A stretch of 23,125 bases of DNA from Pseudomonadota bacterium (GCA_023435325.1 JAEYRT010000242.1:1-23125); one strand, 5' to 3'. Shown: positions 8,693-18,619, counted from the stretch's first letter. The notes: generated by a model from the letters alone, not told the origin. Numbers and translations are program-made.

Positions 8693-11179
<2,487 letters not shown>

Positions 11180-11277
11180 ACAAGAGCGGTTGCCAGGCCC
11201 GTGTGCTGGAATGAGCGCTGAAGGAGGCAAGGCCTTTGGCTTTACCAGCAGCTGAAGGCTAGCTTGCTTTCCCGGGG

Positions 11278-12819
11278 TTAGCCCATGGCTTCAGCAGGTC
11301 CGTACATGGGGGCGCGAAATTGCTCCCGCAAATGGGAAAGCGCAGTCGTGTTGGCTTGAGACGGTGTGGAGCTAGTGTGCTGCGTCTGGCTGTCGGAGCT
11401 TGCGCAGACGCCCGATACGACGGCCTGCAGGGCTTGTGCCTGCGCCAGCAATTGGTTGGCTGCCTGAAAGGACTGCTCGACCAGGGCGGTATTTTCCTGG
11501 GTCATGGTGTCCAGTTCCTGCACGCTGCGGGCTGTTTGAGCCAAGGTCTGCCCCTGCTCCTGCGAAAGCTGGCTGAGCGTATCAATGACCTGGGCAATGC
11601 TCAATGTCTGGGTGACCAGGCTTTGCATGCTGCTGCCTGCTGCTTTGACCAGGCTTGTCCCATCTGTGGCGTATCGCAATGAATCCGCAATCAGTGCACG
11701 CACATCCTTGGCAGCACTTGCACTGCGCTGGGCCAGTTGGCGCACTTCCGTGGCAACCACCGCAAAGCCTTTCCCATGCTCGCCAGCGCGCGCAGCCTCC
11801 ACTGCGGCGTTGAGCGCAAGGATGTTGGTCTGAAATGCAATGGAATCAATCAAACCCACGATGTCTCCGATCTGGCGTGAGCTTTCATTGATGGCATCCA
11901 TGGCTGTGACGGCCTGCGTGACCAATTGCCCGCAGTGCTGGGCGTCTTGCGTGGCCTGACCAGCCATGTGCTGGGCCGATGCTGATTCAGTCGCACTGGT
12001 TTGGGCATTTTGCTGTACGTCCTGGACACAGGCGGTGGTGGTGAGCAATTGCCTGGAGGCCGCCTGTGCGCGTTGCTCAAGGTGCCCGTTGCTGTTTGCA
12101 ATATGGCTGCTGCTCTGGAGCACCACATCTGCAGTCATGCGGGCCTGCTTGACCACTTTTTCCAATTGCAAGAATGCCTCACGCACGGCCATGGCCGAGG
12201 GGCTGCGTACAGCAATGGTGCTTACATCCAGATTGAGCTGTCCATCGGTATTGGGTTGGCACAGGCGGTGCAACTCATGTGCGGCCAGGGCGTCGGCACG
12301 CATGCGCAGGGCCATGACCACTTCCACCGAAGTCTGTACGATCACAAAGGCGGCGTGTATCAGCACCCGGCCCCAGTTAGGTTCCGCCATGCAAAACACC
12401 GGCCAGCCCATCGCTTGCAGACGGTCGAACAGGATGTGATGGGCGGCAATCGTTGCGGCGGCGGCAACGATGGGGCGCCAGTCCCGGTAAACCAGCAGAA
12501 AGGCCAAGAAAACAAAGACCCCGAAATGCAGCTCGGTCAGCCCCATGGCCAACTGGATGTGCAAGCACACCATGAGCATGCCGATCACTGCCAGACTGAT
12601 GCGGCTGAACAGGCTGCCTGGAGCAATGCGCCAGGCAATCAGACCTGCGATGCTCAGGGTCAGCGCCAGTGCAGAACCTGATGCAGCCGGACCATTGATT
12701 ACACCCAAGGCGACAGCGGCAACCGCTGCGAGGCACAAAACACCGACGACTATGCGGTCAGCTCTGAGCGCCATTTCATGCAGACGGTTGTGGTCGTCGT
12801 TCCTGGATGATTGCGCCAT
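11278..12819 (-). CDS. Methyl-accepting chemotaxis protein with a six-helix membrane sensor
   Basis: The 513-residue receptor starts with about six hydrophobic helices (roughly 22-41, 48-66, 73-93, 96-112, 115-130, 149-171) and no sizeable periplasmic domain. A short linker (175-220) follows that is not a convincing HAMP domain, then the cytoplasmic signalling coiled coil. The hairpin tip that contacts CheA/CheW is clear at 319-360 (IDSIAFQTNILALNAAVEAA, then GKGFAVVATEVRQLA). There is no C-terminal NWETF-type tether for CheR. The membrane part is rich in histidine (H87, H98, H127, H128, H155), which hints at sensing within the membrane or of a bound cofactor. That ligand idea is inference. 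AAAGG lies seven bases before the ATG. The gene is alone, away from che or flagellar genes, and I saw no convincing sigma-28 promoter upstream. Confidence 0.92.
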   Translation of the reverse strand: MAQSSRNDDHNRLHEMALRADRIVVGVLCLAAVAAVALGVINGPAASGSALALTLSIAGLIAWRIAPGSLFSRISLAVIGMLMVCLHIQLAMGLTELHFGVFVFLAFLLVYRDWRPIVAAAATIAAHHILFDRLQAMGWPVFCMAEPNWGRVLIHAAFVIVQTSVEVVMALRMRADALAAHELHRLCQPNTDGQLNLDVSTIAVRSPSAMAVREAFLQLEKVVKQARMTADVVLQSSSHIANSNGHLEQRAQAASRQLLTTTACVQDVQQNAQTSATESASAQHMAGQATQDAQHCGQLVTQAVTAMDAINESSRQIGDIVGLIDSIAFQTNILALNAAVEAARAGEHGKGFAVVATEVRQLAQRSASAAKDVRALIADSLRYATDGTSLVKAAGSSMQSLVTQTLSIAQVIDTLSQLSQEQGQTLAQTARSVQELDTMTQENTALVEQSFQAANQLLAQAQALQAVVSGVCASSDSQTQHTSSTPSQANTTALSHLREQFRAPMYGPAEAMG

Positions 12820-12974
12820 ATGTAAGCCTTTGGGTTCAGTTGTTTTCTGAAGCTGACCGTGTGTGCATCAGTGGATTTCTGTGTCTAGCGGTGCTTCACC
12901 TCGCATTGATTATTTGAACCATCAAGAAACTGCTTGTAAGGAAATGTCTATTTTTGCAGCAAATGTTGCTATTT

Positions 12975-13005
12975 GATAAAAGGGTAAATATTGATAGCTT
13001 TTATC
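12975..13005. repeat. Perfect 8-bp inverted repeat
   Basis: GATAAAAG (12975-12982) and CTTTTATC (12998-13005) are exact reverse complements separated by 15 bases. The element is AT-rich and is not followed by a T run in either direction that would make it a terminator. Confidence 0.6.
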
Positions 13006-13016
13006 GTATGTCCATC

Positions 13017-13050
13017 AAAGGTTTCAAAGTGTTTTATATCTGAAACCTTT
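13017..13050. repeat. Perfect 10-bp inverted repeat
   Basis: AAAGGTTTCA (13017-13026) and TGAAACCTTT (13041-13050) are exact reverse complements with a 14-base AT-rich loop. It may be a transcribed hairpin, a protein-binding palindrome or part of a repeated intergenic element. It is not a usual terminator because no U tract follows on either strand. Confidence 0.65.
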
Positions 13051-13100
13051 ATGAAATAAGCGCTGGATGCTTCTATTTTTATATTTCCAGAATGATGGGC

Positions 13101-13125
13101 AATAAAAAACCGCCCGAAGGCGGTT
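13101..13125 (-). terminator. Intrinsic terminator of the aminotransferase gene
   Basis: Read on the minus strand, AACCGCC, the tetraloop TTCG and GGCGGTT form a seven-pair stem, and the strand continues into a run of T (complement of A at 13104-13109). The very stable UUCG-type loop and U tract make this a textbook rho-independent terminator. It lies about 25 bases after the aminotransferase stop codon. Confidence 0.92.
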
Positions 13126-13150
13126 GTGGAAAAGCACAGGGCTTTGGGGT

Positions 13151-14347
13151 TTAGATCACGGCAGCAATGGCCTTGCACACGTGCTCGATGTTCTTGCTGT
13201 TCAGTGCAGCCACGCACATGCGTCCGGTGTCGGTGCCGTACACGCCAAATTCGGAGCGCAGACGTACCATTTGTTCCTTGGACAGGCCCGAGTACGAGAA
13301 CATGCCAATCTGCGTGGTGATGAAGCTCATGTCCTGGGTCACGCCTGCGGCCTTCAGGCCGTCCACCAGTTTCTGGCGCATTTCCTTGATGCGCACGCGC
13401 ATTTCGCCCAATTCTGCTTCCCACTGGGCGCGCAGCTCAGGGCTGTTCAGCACGGCAGCGACCACGGCACCGCCGTGTGTCGGTGGGTTGGAGTAGTTGG
13501 TGCGGATTACGATCTTCAGCTGCGACAGCACGCGCGCAGCTTCTTCCTTGTCCGAAGCCACCACGGACAGGGCGCCCACGCGTTCGCCGTACAGGCTAAA
13601 GCTCTTGGAGAAGGAGGTGGAAACGAAAATGTTCAGACCCGCAGCCACGAACTTGCCGATCACTGCGCCGTCTTCGGCAATGCCGTGGCCAAAGCCTTGG
13701 TAAGCCATGTCCAGGAATGCCACCAAACCCTTGGCCTTCACCACGGCAATCACCTGGTCCCACTGTTCGGCAGTGATGTCATAGCCGGTAGGGTTGTGGC
13801 AGCAAGCGTGCAGCACCACCACAGTGCCGGCAGCGGCCGCGTTCAGGTCAGCCAGCATGCCAGCGAAATCGATGGAGCGATTGGCTGCGTCATAGTATGC
13901 ATACGTGCCCACTTCAAAACCAGCATTCTGGAAGATGGCACGATGGTTTTCCCAGCTAGGGTTGGAGATCAGCACCTTGGCGCTAGGGTTGAGTTTCTTG
14001 AGGAAATCCGCGCCGATCTTCAGGCCGCCTGTGCCGCCAATGGCTTGCACAGTTGCTACACGGCCGGAGGTCACCACATCGGAGTCTGCACCGAATACCA
14101 GCGCCTTCACGCCGTTGTCGTAGGCCGCAATACCGTCAATAGGCAGATAGCCGCGGGCGGTGGGCTTTTCCATCATGGCCTTTTCAGCTGCCTGTACGCA
14201 TTTGAGCAAAGGCAGCTTGCCGTTGTCGTCAAAGTACACGCCTACACCCAGATTCACCTTGTTGGGGTTGGTGTCAGCAGCAAACTGGTCATTCAGGCCC
14301 AAGATGGGGTCGCGGGGGGCCATTTCGACGGCGGAGAACAGAGACAT
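13151..14347 (-). CDS. tyrB: Aromatic amino acid / aspartate aminotransferase (class I, TyrB/AspC type)
   Basis: The 398-residue protein is a class Ia pyridoxal-phosphate aminotransferase. The start MSLFSAVEMAPRDPILGLN, the GTGGL turn, SNPSWENH, the cofactor lysine K248 in STSFSKSFSLYGER and Arg376 in TGRMCVAALN (equivalent to Arg386 of the pig enzyme, which binds the substrate carboxylate) are all present. It exchanges amino groups between aromatic amino acids or aspartate and 2-oxoglutarate in the cytosol. Length and lysine position fit TyrB/AspC (lysine 246-247 in E. coli). Motifs alone do not settle aromatic versus aspartate preference, so the symbol is a best guess. AGGAAG lies a few bases before the ATG. 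The gene is divergent from uvrB across 98 bases and ends at a strong terminator. Confidence 0.93.
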   Translation of the reverse strand: MSLFSAVEMAPRDPILGLNDQFAADTNPNKVNLGVGVYFDDNGKLPLLKCVQAAEKAMMEKPTARGYLPIDGIAAYDNGVKALVFGADSDVVTSGRVATVQAIGGTGGLKIGADFLKKLNPSAKVLISNPSWENHRAIFQNAGFEVGTYAYYDAANRSIDFAGMLADLNAAAAGTVVVLHACCHNPTGYDITAEQWDQVIAVVKAKGLVAFLDMAYQGFGHGIAEDGAVIGKFVAAGLNIFVSTSFSKSFSLYGERVGALSVVASDKEEAARVLSQLKIVIRTNYSNPPTHGGAVVAAVLNSPELRAQWEAELGEMRVRIKEMRQKLVDGLKAAGVTQDMSFITTQIGMFSYSGLSKEQMVRLRSEFGVYGTDTGRMCVAALNSKNIEHVCKAIAAVI

Positions 14348-14358
14348 AAGTCTTCCTA

Positions 14359-14415
14359 TGAGGGTAGAAATAATTCAACGCACCCTCACCTAACACCTGC
14401 GGTAGGCTTGAGGGT
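14359..14415. repeat. Three alternating copies of TGAGGGT in the tyrB/uvrB divergent spacer
   Basis: TGAGGGT occurs at 14359-14365 and 14409-14415, and its exact complement ACCCTCA at 14382-14388. The middle copy can pair with either outer copy. The right-hand pairing is extended by CCTA (14389-14392) with TAGG, giving 7+4 base pairs with a two-base bulge. The element fills most of the 98-base region shared by the two promoters. It could be an operator array or alternative leader hairpins. I know of no regulator for this word. Confidence 0.6.
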
Positions 14416-14445
14416 TAGCTCGCCATTTTACTCCGGCATTGGGCT

Positions 14446-16527
14446 ATGCGCCCAACACATGAATCCATGCAAGAACAAACCAATGCTTCTGTGCCTTCCG
14501 GCACTTTTGTTCATTTTCCCGACTCGCCGTTCGAGCTGTTTCAGCCTTATCCGCCGGCGGGGGATCAGCCTGCCGCGATTGAAAAACTGGTGGAAGGCGT
14601 GCAGGATGGTGAGGCGTTTCAAACCTTGTTGGGCGTGACCGGTTCGGGCAAGACTTTCACCATGGCCAATGTGATCGCCCGCCTGGGGCGGCCTGCCATC
14701 GTTTTTGCGCCCAACAAGACGCTGGCGGCGCAGTTGTACAGCGAGTTTCGAGAATTCTTTCCGCGCAATGCTGTCGAGTACTTTGTCAGCTACTACGACT
14801 ACTACCAGCCGGAAGCCTATGTGCCGCAGCGTGACCTGTTCATTGAAAAGGACAGTGCCATCAACGAGCACATCGAGCAGATGCGTCTGTCATGCACCAA
14901 GAGCTTGCTGGAGCGCCGCGATGTGGTGATTGTGGCCACAGTCTCGGCCATCTACGGTATTGGTGCACCCGAAAGTTACCATCAGATGGTGATGACGGTG
15001 CGTCAGGGCGATCGCATGAACCAGCGCGACGTGATCGCGCAGCTCATCCGCATGCAGTACCAGCGCAACGACCAGGACTTCTCGCGTGGCACTTTCCGCG
15101 TGCGCGGCGACACGATCGATGTCTTCCCTGCCGAACACTCGGAGCTGGCGCTGCGCATTGAGCTGTTTGATGATGAGGTGGACAGCCTGCAGCTGTTCGA
15201 TCCGCTCACCGGCCGCATCAAGCAAAGCATCGTGCGCTTTACGGTCTACCCCAGCAGCCACTACGTCACGCCGCGGGACAAGGTGCTGGCTGCGGTGGAA
15301 ACCATCAAGTTGGAACTGGCCGAGCGCAGCAAGCAGCTGCTGGACATGGGGAAGCTGGTGGAAGCGCAACGCCTGGAGCAGCGCACCCGCTTCGATCTGG
15401 AAATGCTCAGTGAAGTCGGGCACTGCAAAGGCATTGAAAACTACACGCGCCACCTCTCAGGAGCAGCACCGGGAGAGCCGCCCAGCACGCTGACCGACTA
15501 CATGCCCAAGGACTCTCTCATGTTTCTGGACGAGAGTCACCAGATGATTGGTCAGCTCAATGCCATGTACAACGGGGACCGCCAACGCAAGATGACGCTG
15601 GTGGAGTACGGTTTTCGTCTGCCTTCGGCGCTGGACAATCGCCCGCTCAAGTTTGAAGAATTCGAGCAGCGCATGCGCCAGGTCATCTTTGTGTCAGCCA
15701 CCCCAGCAGAGTATGAAAAGACGCATTCCGGGCAAATTGTGGATCAGGTGGTACGCCCCACAGGGTTGGTGGATCCGGAGATCGAAGTGCGGCCTGCCAC
15801 GCACCAGGTCGATGACGTGTTGCAGGAAATTCGCCTGCGCGTGGAGCGTGATGAGCGCGTGCTGATCACCACGCTGACCAAGCGGATGGCCGAGCAGCTG
15901 ACCGACTATCTGGCAGAGAACGGCGTGAAAGTGCGCTACCTGCATTCGGATATCGATACCGTCGAGCGTGTGGAAATCATTCGTGACCTGCGGCTGGGCA
16001 TGTTTGATGTGCTGGTCGGTATCAATTTGCTGCGGGAAGGCTTGGACATCCCGGAGGTGTCGCTGGTGGCAATTCTGGATGCGGACAAAGAAGGCTTTCT
16101 GCGCGCAGAACGCAGCCTGATTCAGACCATTGGCCGGGCTGCGCGCAATCTGCATGGCAAGGCAATTTTGTACGCCGACCGTATCACGGACTCCATGCGC
16201 AAGGCGATGGACGAAACCGAGCGCCGCCGCGCCAAGCAGTTGGCGTACAACCTGGAAAATGGAATTGAACCTCAGGCAATTGTCAAGAGGGTGAAAGACC
16301 TGATTGATGGCGTCTACAGCGAGAAAAGCAGCAAAGCCGTACAGGAGCAGAACCGCGCCGTGGCGGCCAGCAGCTCCTATGAAGGCATGTCCGAGGGGGC
16401 TTTGGCCAAAGAGATCAAAAAGCTCGAGAAAGACATGCTGGAGCGCGCGAAGAACCTGGAATTCGAAGCGGCAGCACGTCTGCGGGATCAGCTGGCTGTT
16501 CTTAAACAAAAGCTGTTTGGTGCTTGA
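14446..16527 (+). CDS. uvrB: Excinuclease ABC subunit B, UvrB
   Basis: UvrB receives damaged DNA from UvrA, opens it locally and recruits UvrC for nucleotide excision repair. The 693-residue protein has all the hallmarks. Walker A is GVTGSGKT (63-70). The Tyr-rich beta-hairpin that probes the damage starts at Y116 (YYDYYQPEAYVPQRD). The Walker B variant is DESH (362-365), helicase motif VI is QTIGRAARN (560-568), and the C-terminal UVR coiled coil that binds UvrC lies at about 652-690. The first ATG is at 14446. A second in-frame ATG at 14467 would remove seven residues, and neither has a good Shine-Dalgarno, so the start is uncertain. I saw no LexA-like CTGT-N8-ACAG box in the spacer, although uvrB is SOS-controlled in enterics. 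The stop codon lies within the stem of its own terminator. Confidence 0.97.
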   Translation: MRPTHESMQEQTNASVPSGTFVHFPDSPFELFQPYPPAGDQPAAIEKLVEGVQDGEAFQTLLGVTGSGKTFTMANVIARLGRPAIVFAPNKTLAAQLYSEFREFFPRNAVEYFVSYYDYYQPEAYVPQRDLFIEKDSAINEHIEQMRLSCTKSLLERRDVVIVATVSAIYGIGAPESYHQMVMTVRQGDRMNQRDVIAQLIRMQYQRNDQDFSRGTFRVRGDTIDVFPAEHSELALRIELFDDEVDSLQLFDPLTGRIKQSIVRFTVYPSSHYVTPRDKVLAAVETIKLELAERSKQLLDMGKLVEAQRLEQRTRFDLEMLSEVGHCKGIENYTRHLSGAAPGEPPSTLTDYMPKDSLMFLDESHQMIGQLNAMYNGDRQRKMTLVEYGFRLPSALDNRPLKFEEFEQRMRQVIFVSATPAEYEKTHSGQIVDQVVRPTGLVDPEIEVRPATHQVDDVLQEIRLRVERDERVLITTLTKRMAEQLTDYLAENGVKVRYLHSDIDTVERVEIIRDLRLGMFDVLVGINLLREGLDIPEVSLVAILDADKEGFLRAERSLIQTIGRAARNLHGKAILYADRITDSMRKAMDETERRRAKQLAYNLENGIEPQAIVKRVKDLIDGVYSEKSSKAVQEQNRAVAASSSYEGMSEGALAKEIKKLEKDMLERAKNLEFEAAARLRDQLAVLKQKLFGA

Positions 16528-16543
16528 TTTTCAAGCATTTTTT
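16521..16543 (+). terminator. Intrinsic terminator overlapping the uvrB stop codon
   Basis: TGCTTGA (16521-16527) pairs perfectly with TCAAGCA (16531-16537) around a TTT loop and is followed by six T (16538-16543). The left arm contains the last uvrB sense codon bases and its TGA, so a ribosome ending translation covers the stem. It separates uvrB from the isc operon. Confidence 0.85.
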
Positions 16544-16580
16544 GTGCGCTGATGAGTTGGTTGAACGGCAGCTCTTGCAT

Positions 16581-16615
16581 GTATCCGACCAAATTGATGG
16601 GGTTTATGGTATACT
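16581..16615 (+). promoter_or_regulatory. isc operon promoter with probable IscR-binding site
   Basis: TATACT at 16610-16615 is a five-of-six -10 box. The -35 position lacks TTGACA. Instead, 16581-16605 resembles the type-1 IscR site of enterics (consensus with YYGAC, a central A/T block and a pyrimidine/purine mirror half): the left half TATCCGACCAAAT fits well, and the right half GATGGGGTTT only partly. Overlap of the site with the -35 would give repression by 2Fe-2S IscR. Transcription should start near 16622, leaving a leader of about 148 bases. Confidence 0.55.
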
Positions 16616-16769
16616 TGGGGTAATTACTCAACAACAACAAAAACTTCTTATAGAAGGGCTCTGCGCTCAGGCATTAATTGGGCGCTGGAGTAAGGGCGGA
16701 GGCGGTGATCAGTCCGGTTTTCCGCGATTGATATTTCTGTAACTAACAGCCTGACTGAAGGAGCTCACG

Positions 16770-17306
16770 ATGCGTCTTACAACAAAAGGCCGCTTTGCGG
16801 TCACTGCCATGATCGATTTGGCGCTGCGCCAAAACAATGGCCCTGTCACGCTGGCTGCCATCAGTCAGCGTCAGCAAATCTCCCTGTCTTACCTGGAGCA
16901 ATTGTTCGGCAAGCTGCGCCGGCACGAACTGGTGGAGTCCACCCGTGGCCCAGGTGGTGGTTATACCCTGGCACGCAAGGCGGCGGAAATTACGGTTGCC
17001 GACATCATCGTTTCGGTGGACGAGCCTATCGATGCCACCCAATGTGGCGGCAAGGAAAATTGCATGGGCGAGGCGGGTCGCTGCATGACCCACGAATTGT
17101 GGTCTGCGCTGAATCAGCGCATGGTCGAATTTCTTGACTCCGTCACCCTGCAAAAGCTGGTGGATGAGCAATTGGCCAAAGGCATCCAGATTGAGGACAA
17201 GCCTGTCGTGCGCCGTGCCATCTCTACCGCGCCTGTGGTGAAACCCATCCGTGTGAACGCCCCCAACTCGGTGTTTGCGCTGGGCAATGTTTTTGCCAAG
17301 TCTTGA
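16770..17306 (+). CDS. iscR: Iron-sulfur-responsive Rrf2-family repressor IscR
   Basis: The 178-residue Rrf2-family regulator opens with MRLTTKGRFAVTAM and a winged helix. The recognition helix region is about 28-50 (LAAISQRQQISLSYLEQLF) and the wing is RGPGGGYTLAR (59-69). Cluster ligands are C92, C98, C105 and probably H108, so the spacing is CX5CX6C, one residue longer than the CX5CX5C of E. coli IscR. With a 2Fe-2S cluster bound it represses its own operon; without it, it acts on other sites. The C-terminal tail (residues 140-178) is longer and Pro/Val-rich, as in betaproteobacterial forms. GAAGGAG (16757-16763) sits at ideal spacing before the ATG, the strongest Shine-Dalgarno in this locus. 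It is the first gene of the isc operon, 92 bases before iscS. Confidence 0.96.
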   Translation: MRLTTKGRFAVTAMIDLALRQNNGPVTLAAISQRQQISLSYLEQLFGKLRRHELVESTRGPGGGYTLARKAAEITVADIIVSVDEPIDATQCGGKENCMGEAGRCMTHELWSALNQRMVEFLDSVTLQKLVDEQLAKGIQIEDKPVVRRAISTAPVVKPIRVNAPNSVFALGNVFAKS

Positions 17307-17322
17307 TTGCCTGATGATTTCC

Positions 17323-17338
17323 GCCGGGCGTGCTCGGC
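17323..17338 (+). other. GC-rich hairpin in the iscR-iscS spacer
   Basis: GCCGGG (17323-17328) pairs with CTCGGC (17333-17338), with one G-U pair and a CGTG loop, just after the iscR stop. No U tract follows, so it is not a terminator. It could protect an iscR 3-prime end if the downstream message is degraded, as is known for the enteric iscRSUA mRNA. Confidence 0.4.
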
Positions 17339-17398
17339 AGTATGTATGAGTTTTCAATAGGTGGCGCAAGCTGCCAGATAGATCCAATAGAGCCAGCC

Positions 17399-18619
17399 AT
17401 GGACATGACCCCACATTTCCCTATCTATCTTGACTACGGTGCGACCACGCCCTGTGATCCGCGCGTTGTGGATGCCATGATTCCATGGCTGCGCGAGCAC
17501 TTTGGTAACGCGGCTTCGCGTAGCCATGCATGGGGTTGGGAAGCCGAGGAAGCGGTTGAGAAGGCGCGCCAGCAAGTGGCGGACCTGATCGGCGCAGATC
17601 CTCGCGAAATCGTGTGGACCAGTGGTGCGACCGAGTCCGACAACTTGGCACTCAAGGGCGCTGCAAACTTCTACAAAGGCAAAGGCAAGCACTTGGTGAC
17701 GGTGAAAACCGAGCACAAAGCGGTGCTGGACACCATGCGTGAGTTGGAGCGCCAAGGTTTTGAAGTGACGTACCTGGACGTCAAGGATAACGGCTTGCTG
17801 GATCTGGATGTGTTCAAGGCAGCGTTGCGCCCTGACACCATCTTGGTCAGTGTGATGGCGGTGAATAACGAAACTGGCGTGATCCAGGACCTGAACACCA
17901 TCGGTACCATCTGCCGCGAGAAAGGCATCATCTTCCACGTGGATGCTGCACAGGCTACTGGCAAGATGCCTCTGGACATGGCCACCATGCCGATCGACCT
18001 GATGAGCCTGGCTTCGCACAAGACTTATGGCCCCAAAGGCATTGGTGCACTGTACGTGCGTCGCAAGCCGCGCGTGCGTCTGGAAGCGCAGATGCATGGT
18101 GGTGGTCATGAGCGCGGCATGCGTTCCGGCACGTTGCCTACCCACCAAATCGTGGGTATGGGCGAGGCATTCCGCATTGCCAAGGAAGAAATGCACAAGG
18201 ACTACGAGCACGCCAAGCGTCTGCAACAGCGTCTGCTCGATGGCCTGACTGACATGGAGCAGGTGTTTGTCAATGGTGATCTGGAGCACCGCGTGCCCCA
18301 CAACCTGAACATCAGCTTCAATTACGTGGAAGGCGAGTCCTTGATCATGGCGATCAAGGGGTTGGCAGTGTCCTCTGGCTCTGCATGTACCTCGGCCAGC
18401 CTGGAGCCCAGCTATGTGCTGCGCGCCCTGGGTCGCTCGGATGAATTGGCCCACAGCTCGCTGCGCATGACGATTGGCCGCTTCACCACCGAGGAAGAAA
18501 TCGATTACGCCATTGCCTCCATTCGCAAGAGCGTGGAGAAACTGCGCGATCTGAGCCCCTTGTGGGAAATGTACAAGGATGGTATCGACCTGAGCACCAT
18601 CCAATGGGCTGAGCACTAA
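17399..18619 (+). CDS. iscS: Cysteine desulfurase IscS
   Basis: IscS takes sulfur from cysteine as an enzyme-bound persulfide and passes it to IscU and other acceptors such as tRNA-modifying enzymes. The protein has the fold-I pyridoxal-phosphate pattern: PIYLDYGATTPCDPR, TSGATESDN, TEHKAVLD with the active-site His, the cofactor lysine in SHKTYGPKG, and the catalytic loop Cys in SSGSACTSASLEPS. Starting at the ATG at 17399 gives 406 residues (K208, C330). Starting at the second ATG at 17405 gives 404 residues with K206 and C328, the same length and numbering as E. coli IscS, so either may be used. The frame is open further upstream to a GTG at 17330, but those residues do not look like family sequence. 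There is no strong Shine-Dalgarno. The gene is intact and lies 42 bases before iscU. Confidence 0.97.
   Translation: MDMTPHFPIYLDYGATTPCDPRVVDAMIPWLREHFGNAASRSHAWGWEAEEAVEKARQQVADLIGADPREIVWTSGATESDNLALKGAANFYKGKGKHLVTVKTEHKAVLDTMRELERQGFEVTYLDVKDNGLLDLDVFKAALRPDTILVSVMAVNNETGVIQDLNTIGTICREKGIIFHVDAAQATGKMPLDMATMPIDLMSLASHKTYGPKGIGALYVRRKPRVRLEAQMHGGGHERGMRSGTLPTHQIVGMGEAFRIAKEEMHKDYEHAKRLQQRLLDGLTDMEQVFVNGDLEHRVPHNLNISFNYVEGESLIMAIKGLAVSSGSACTSASLEPSYVLRALGRSDELAHSSLRMTIGRFTTEEEIDYAIASIRKSVEKLRDLSPLWEMYKDGIDLSTIQWAEH

Larger units (their letters stand above)
12820..13150. other. AT-rich intergenic region, 331 bases, hairpin-rich
   Basis: This gap lies between the start of the chemotaxis receptor gene and the end of the aminotransferase gene. 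Bases about 12905-13110 are clearly richer in A and T than the flanking genes. It must contain the receptor promoter, but I could not pick one with confidence. It holds a small hairpin AGCAA/TTGCT (12958-12970), two longer inverted repeats and the aminotransferase terminator, which are listed separately. No convincing coding frame is seen. The minus-strand frame that runs through it belongs to a shadow of the aminotransferase gene. Confidence 0.8.

Noticed and set aside
11180..11277. Terminator between ygiQ and the receptor gene
   Set aside because: Several short complementary words (TGCTGG/CCAGCA, AAGGCC/GGCTTT, GGCTA/TAGCC) can pair, but none is followed by a T tract on either strand.
12969..13424. 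151-codon minus-strand frame crossing the AT-rich gap
   Set aside because: Most of it is an out-of-frame shadow of the aminotransferase gene, and the tail runs through the terminator and inverted repeats.
14348..14445. LexA box expected upstream of uvrB
   Set aside because: I looked for CTGT-N8-ACAG and found none in the spacer, so SOS control is not supported here.
13124..14638. 504-codon plus-strand open frame across the aminotransferase gene and the start of uvrB
   Set aside because: It is antisense to a protein with clear active-site motifs, runs through the divergent promoter spacer and reads as His-rich shadow sequence.
16524..16742. 72-codon open frame in the uvrB-iscR gap
   Set aside because: It overlaps the uvrB terminator and the isc promoter, starts inside the terminator stem and has no ribosome site. 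Regulatory DNA explains the region better.
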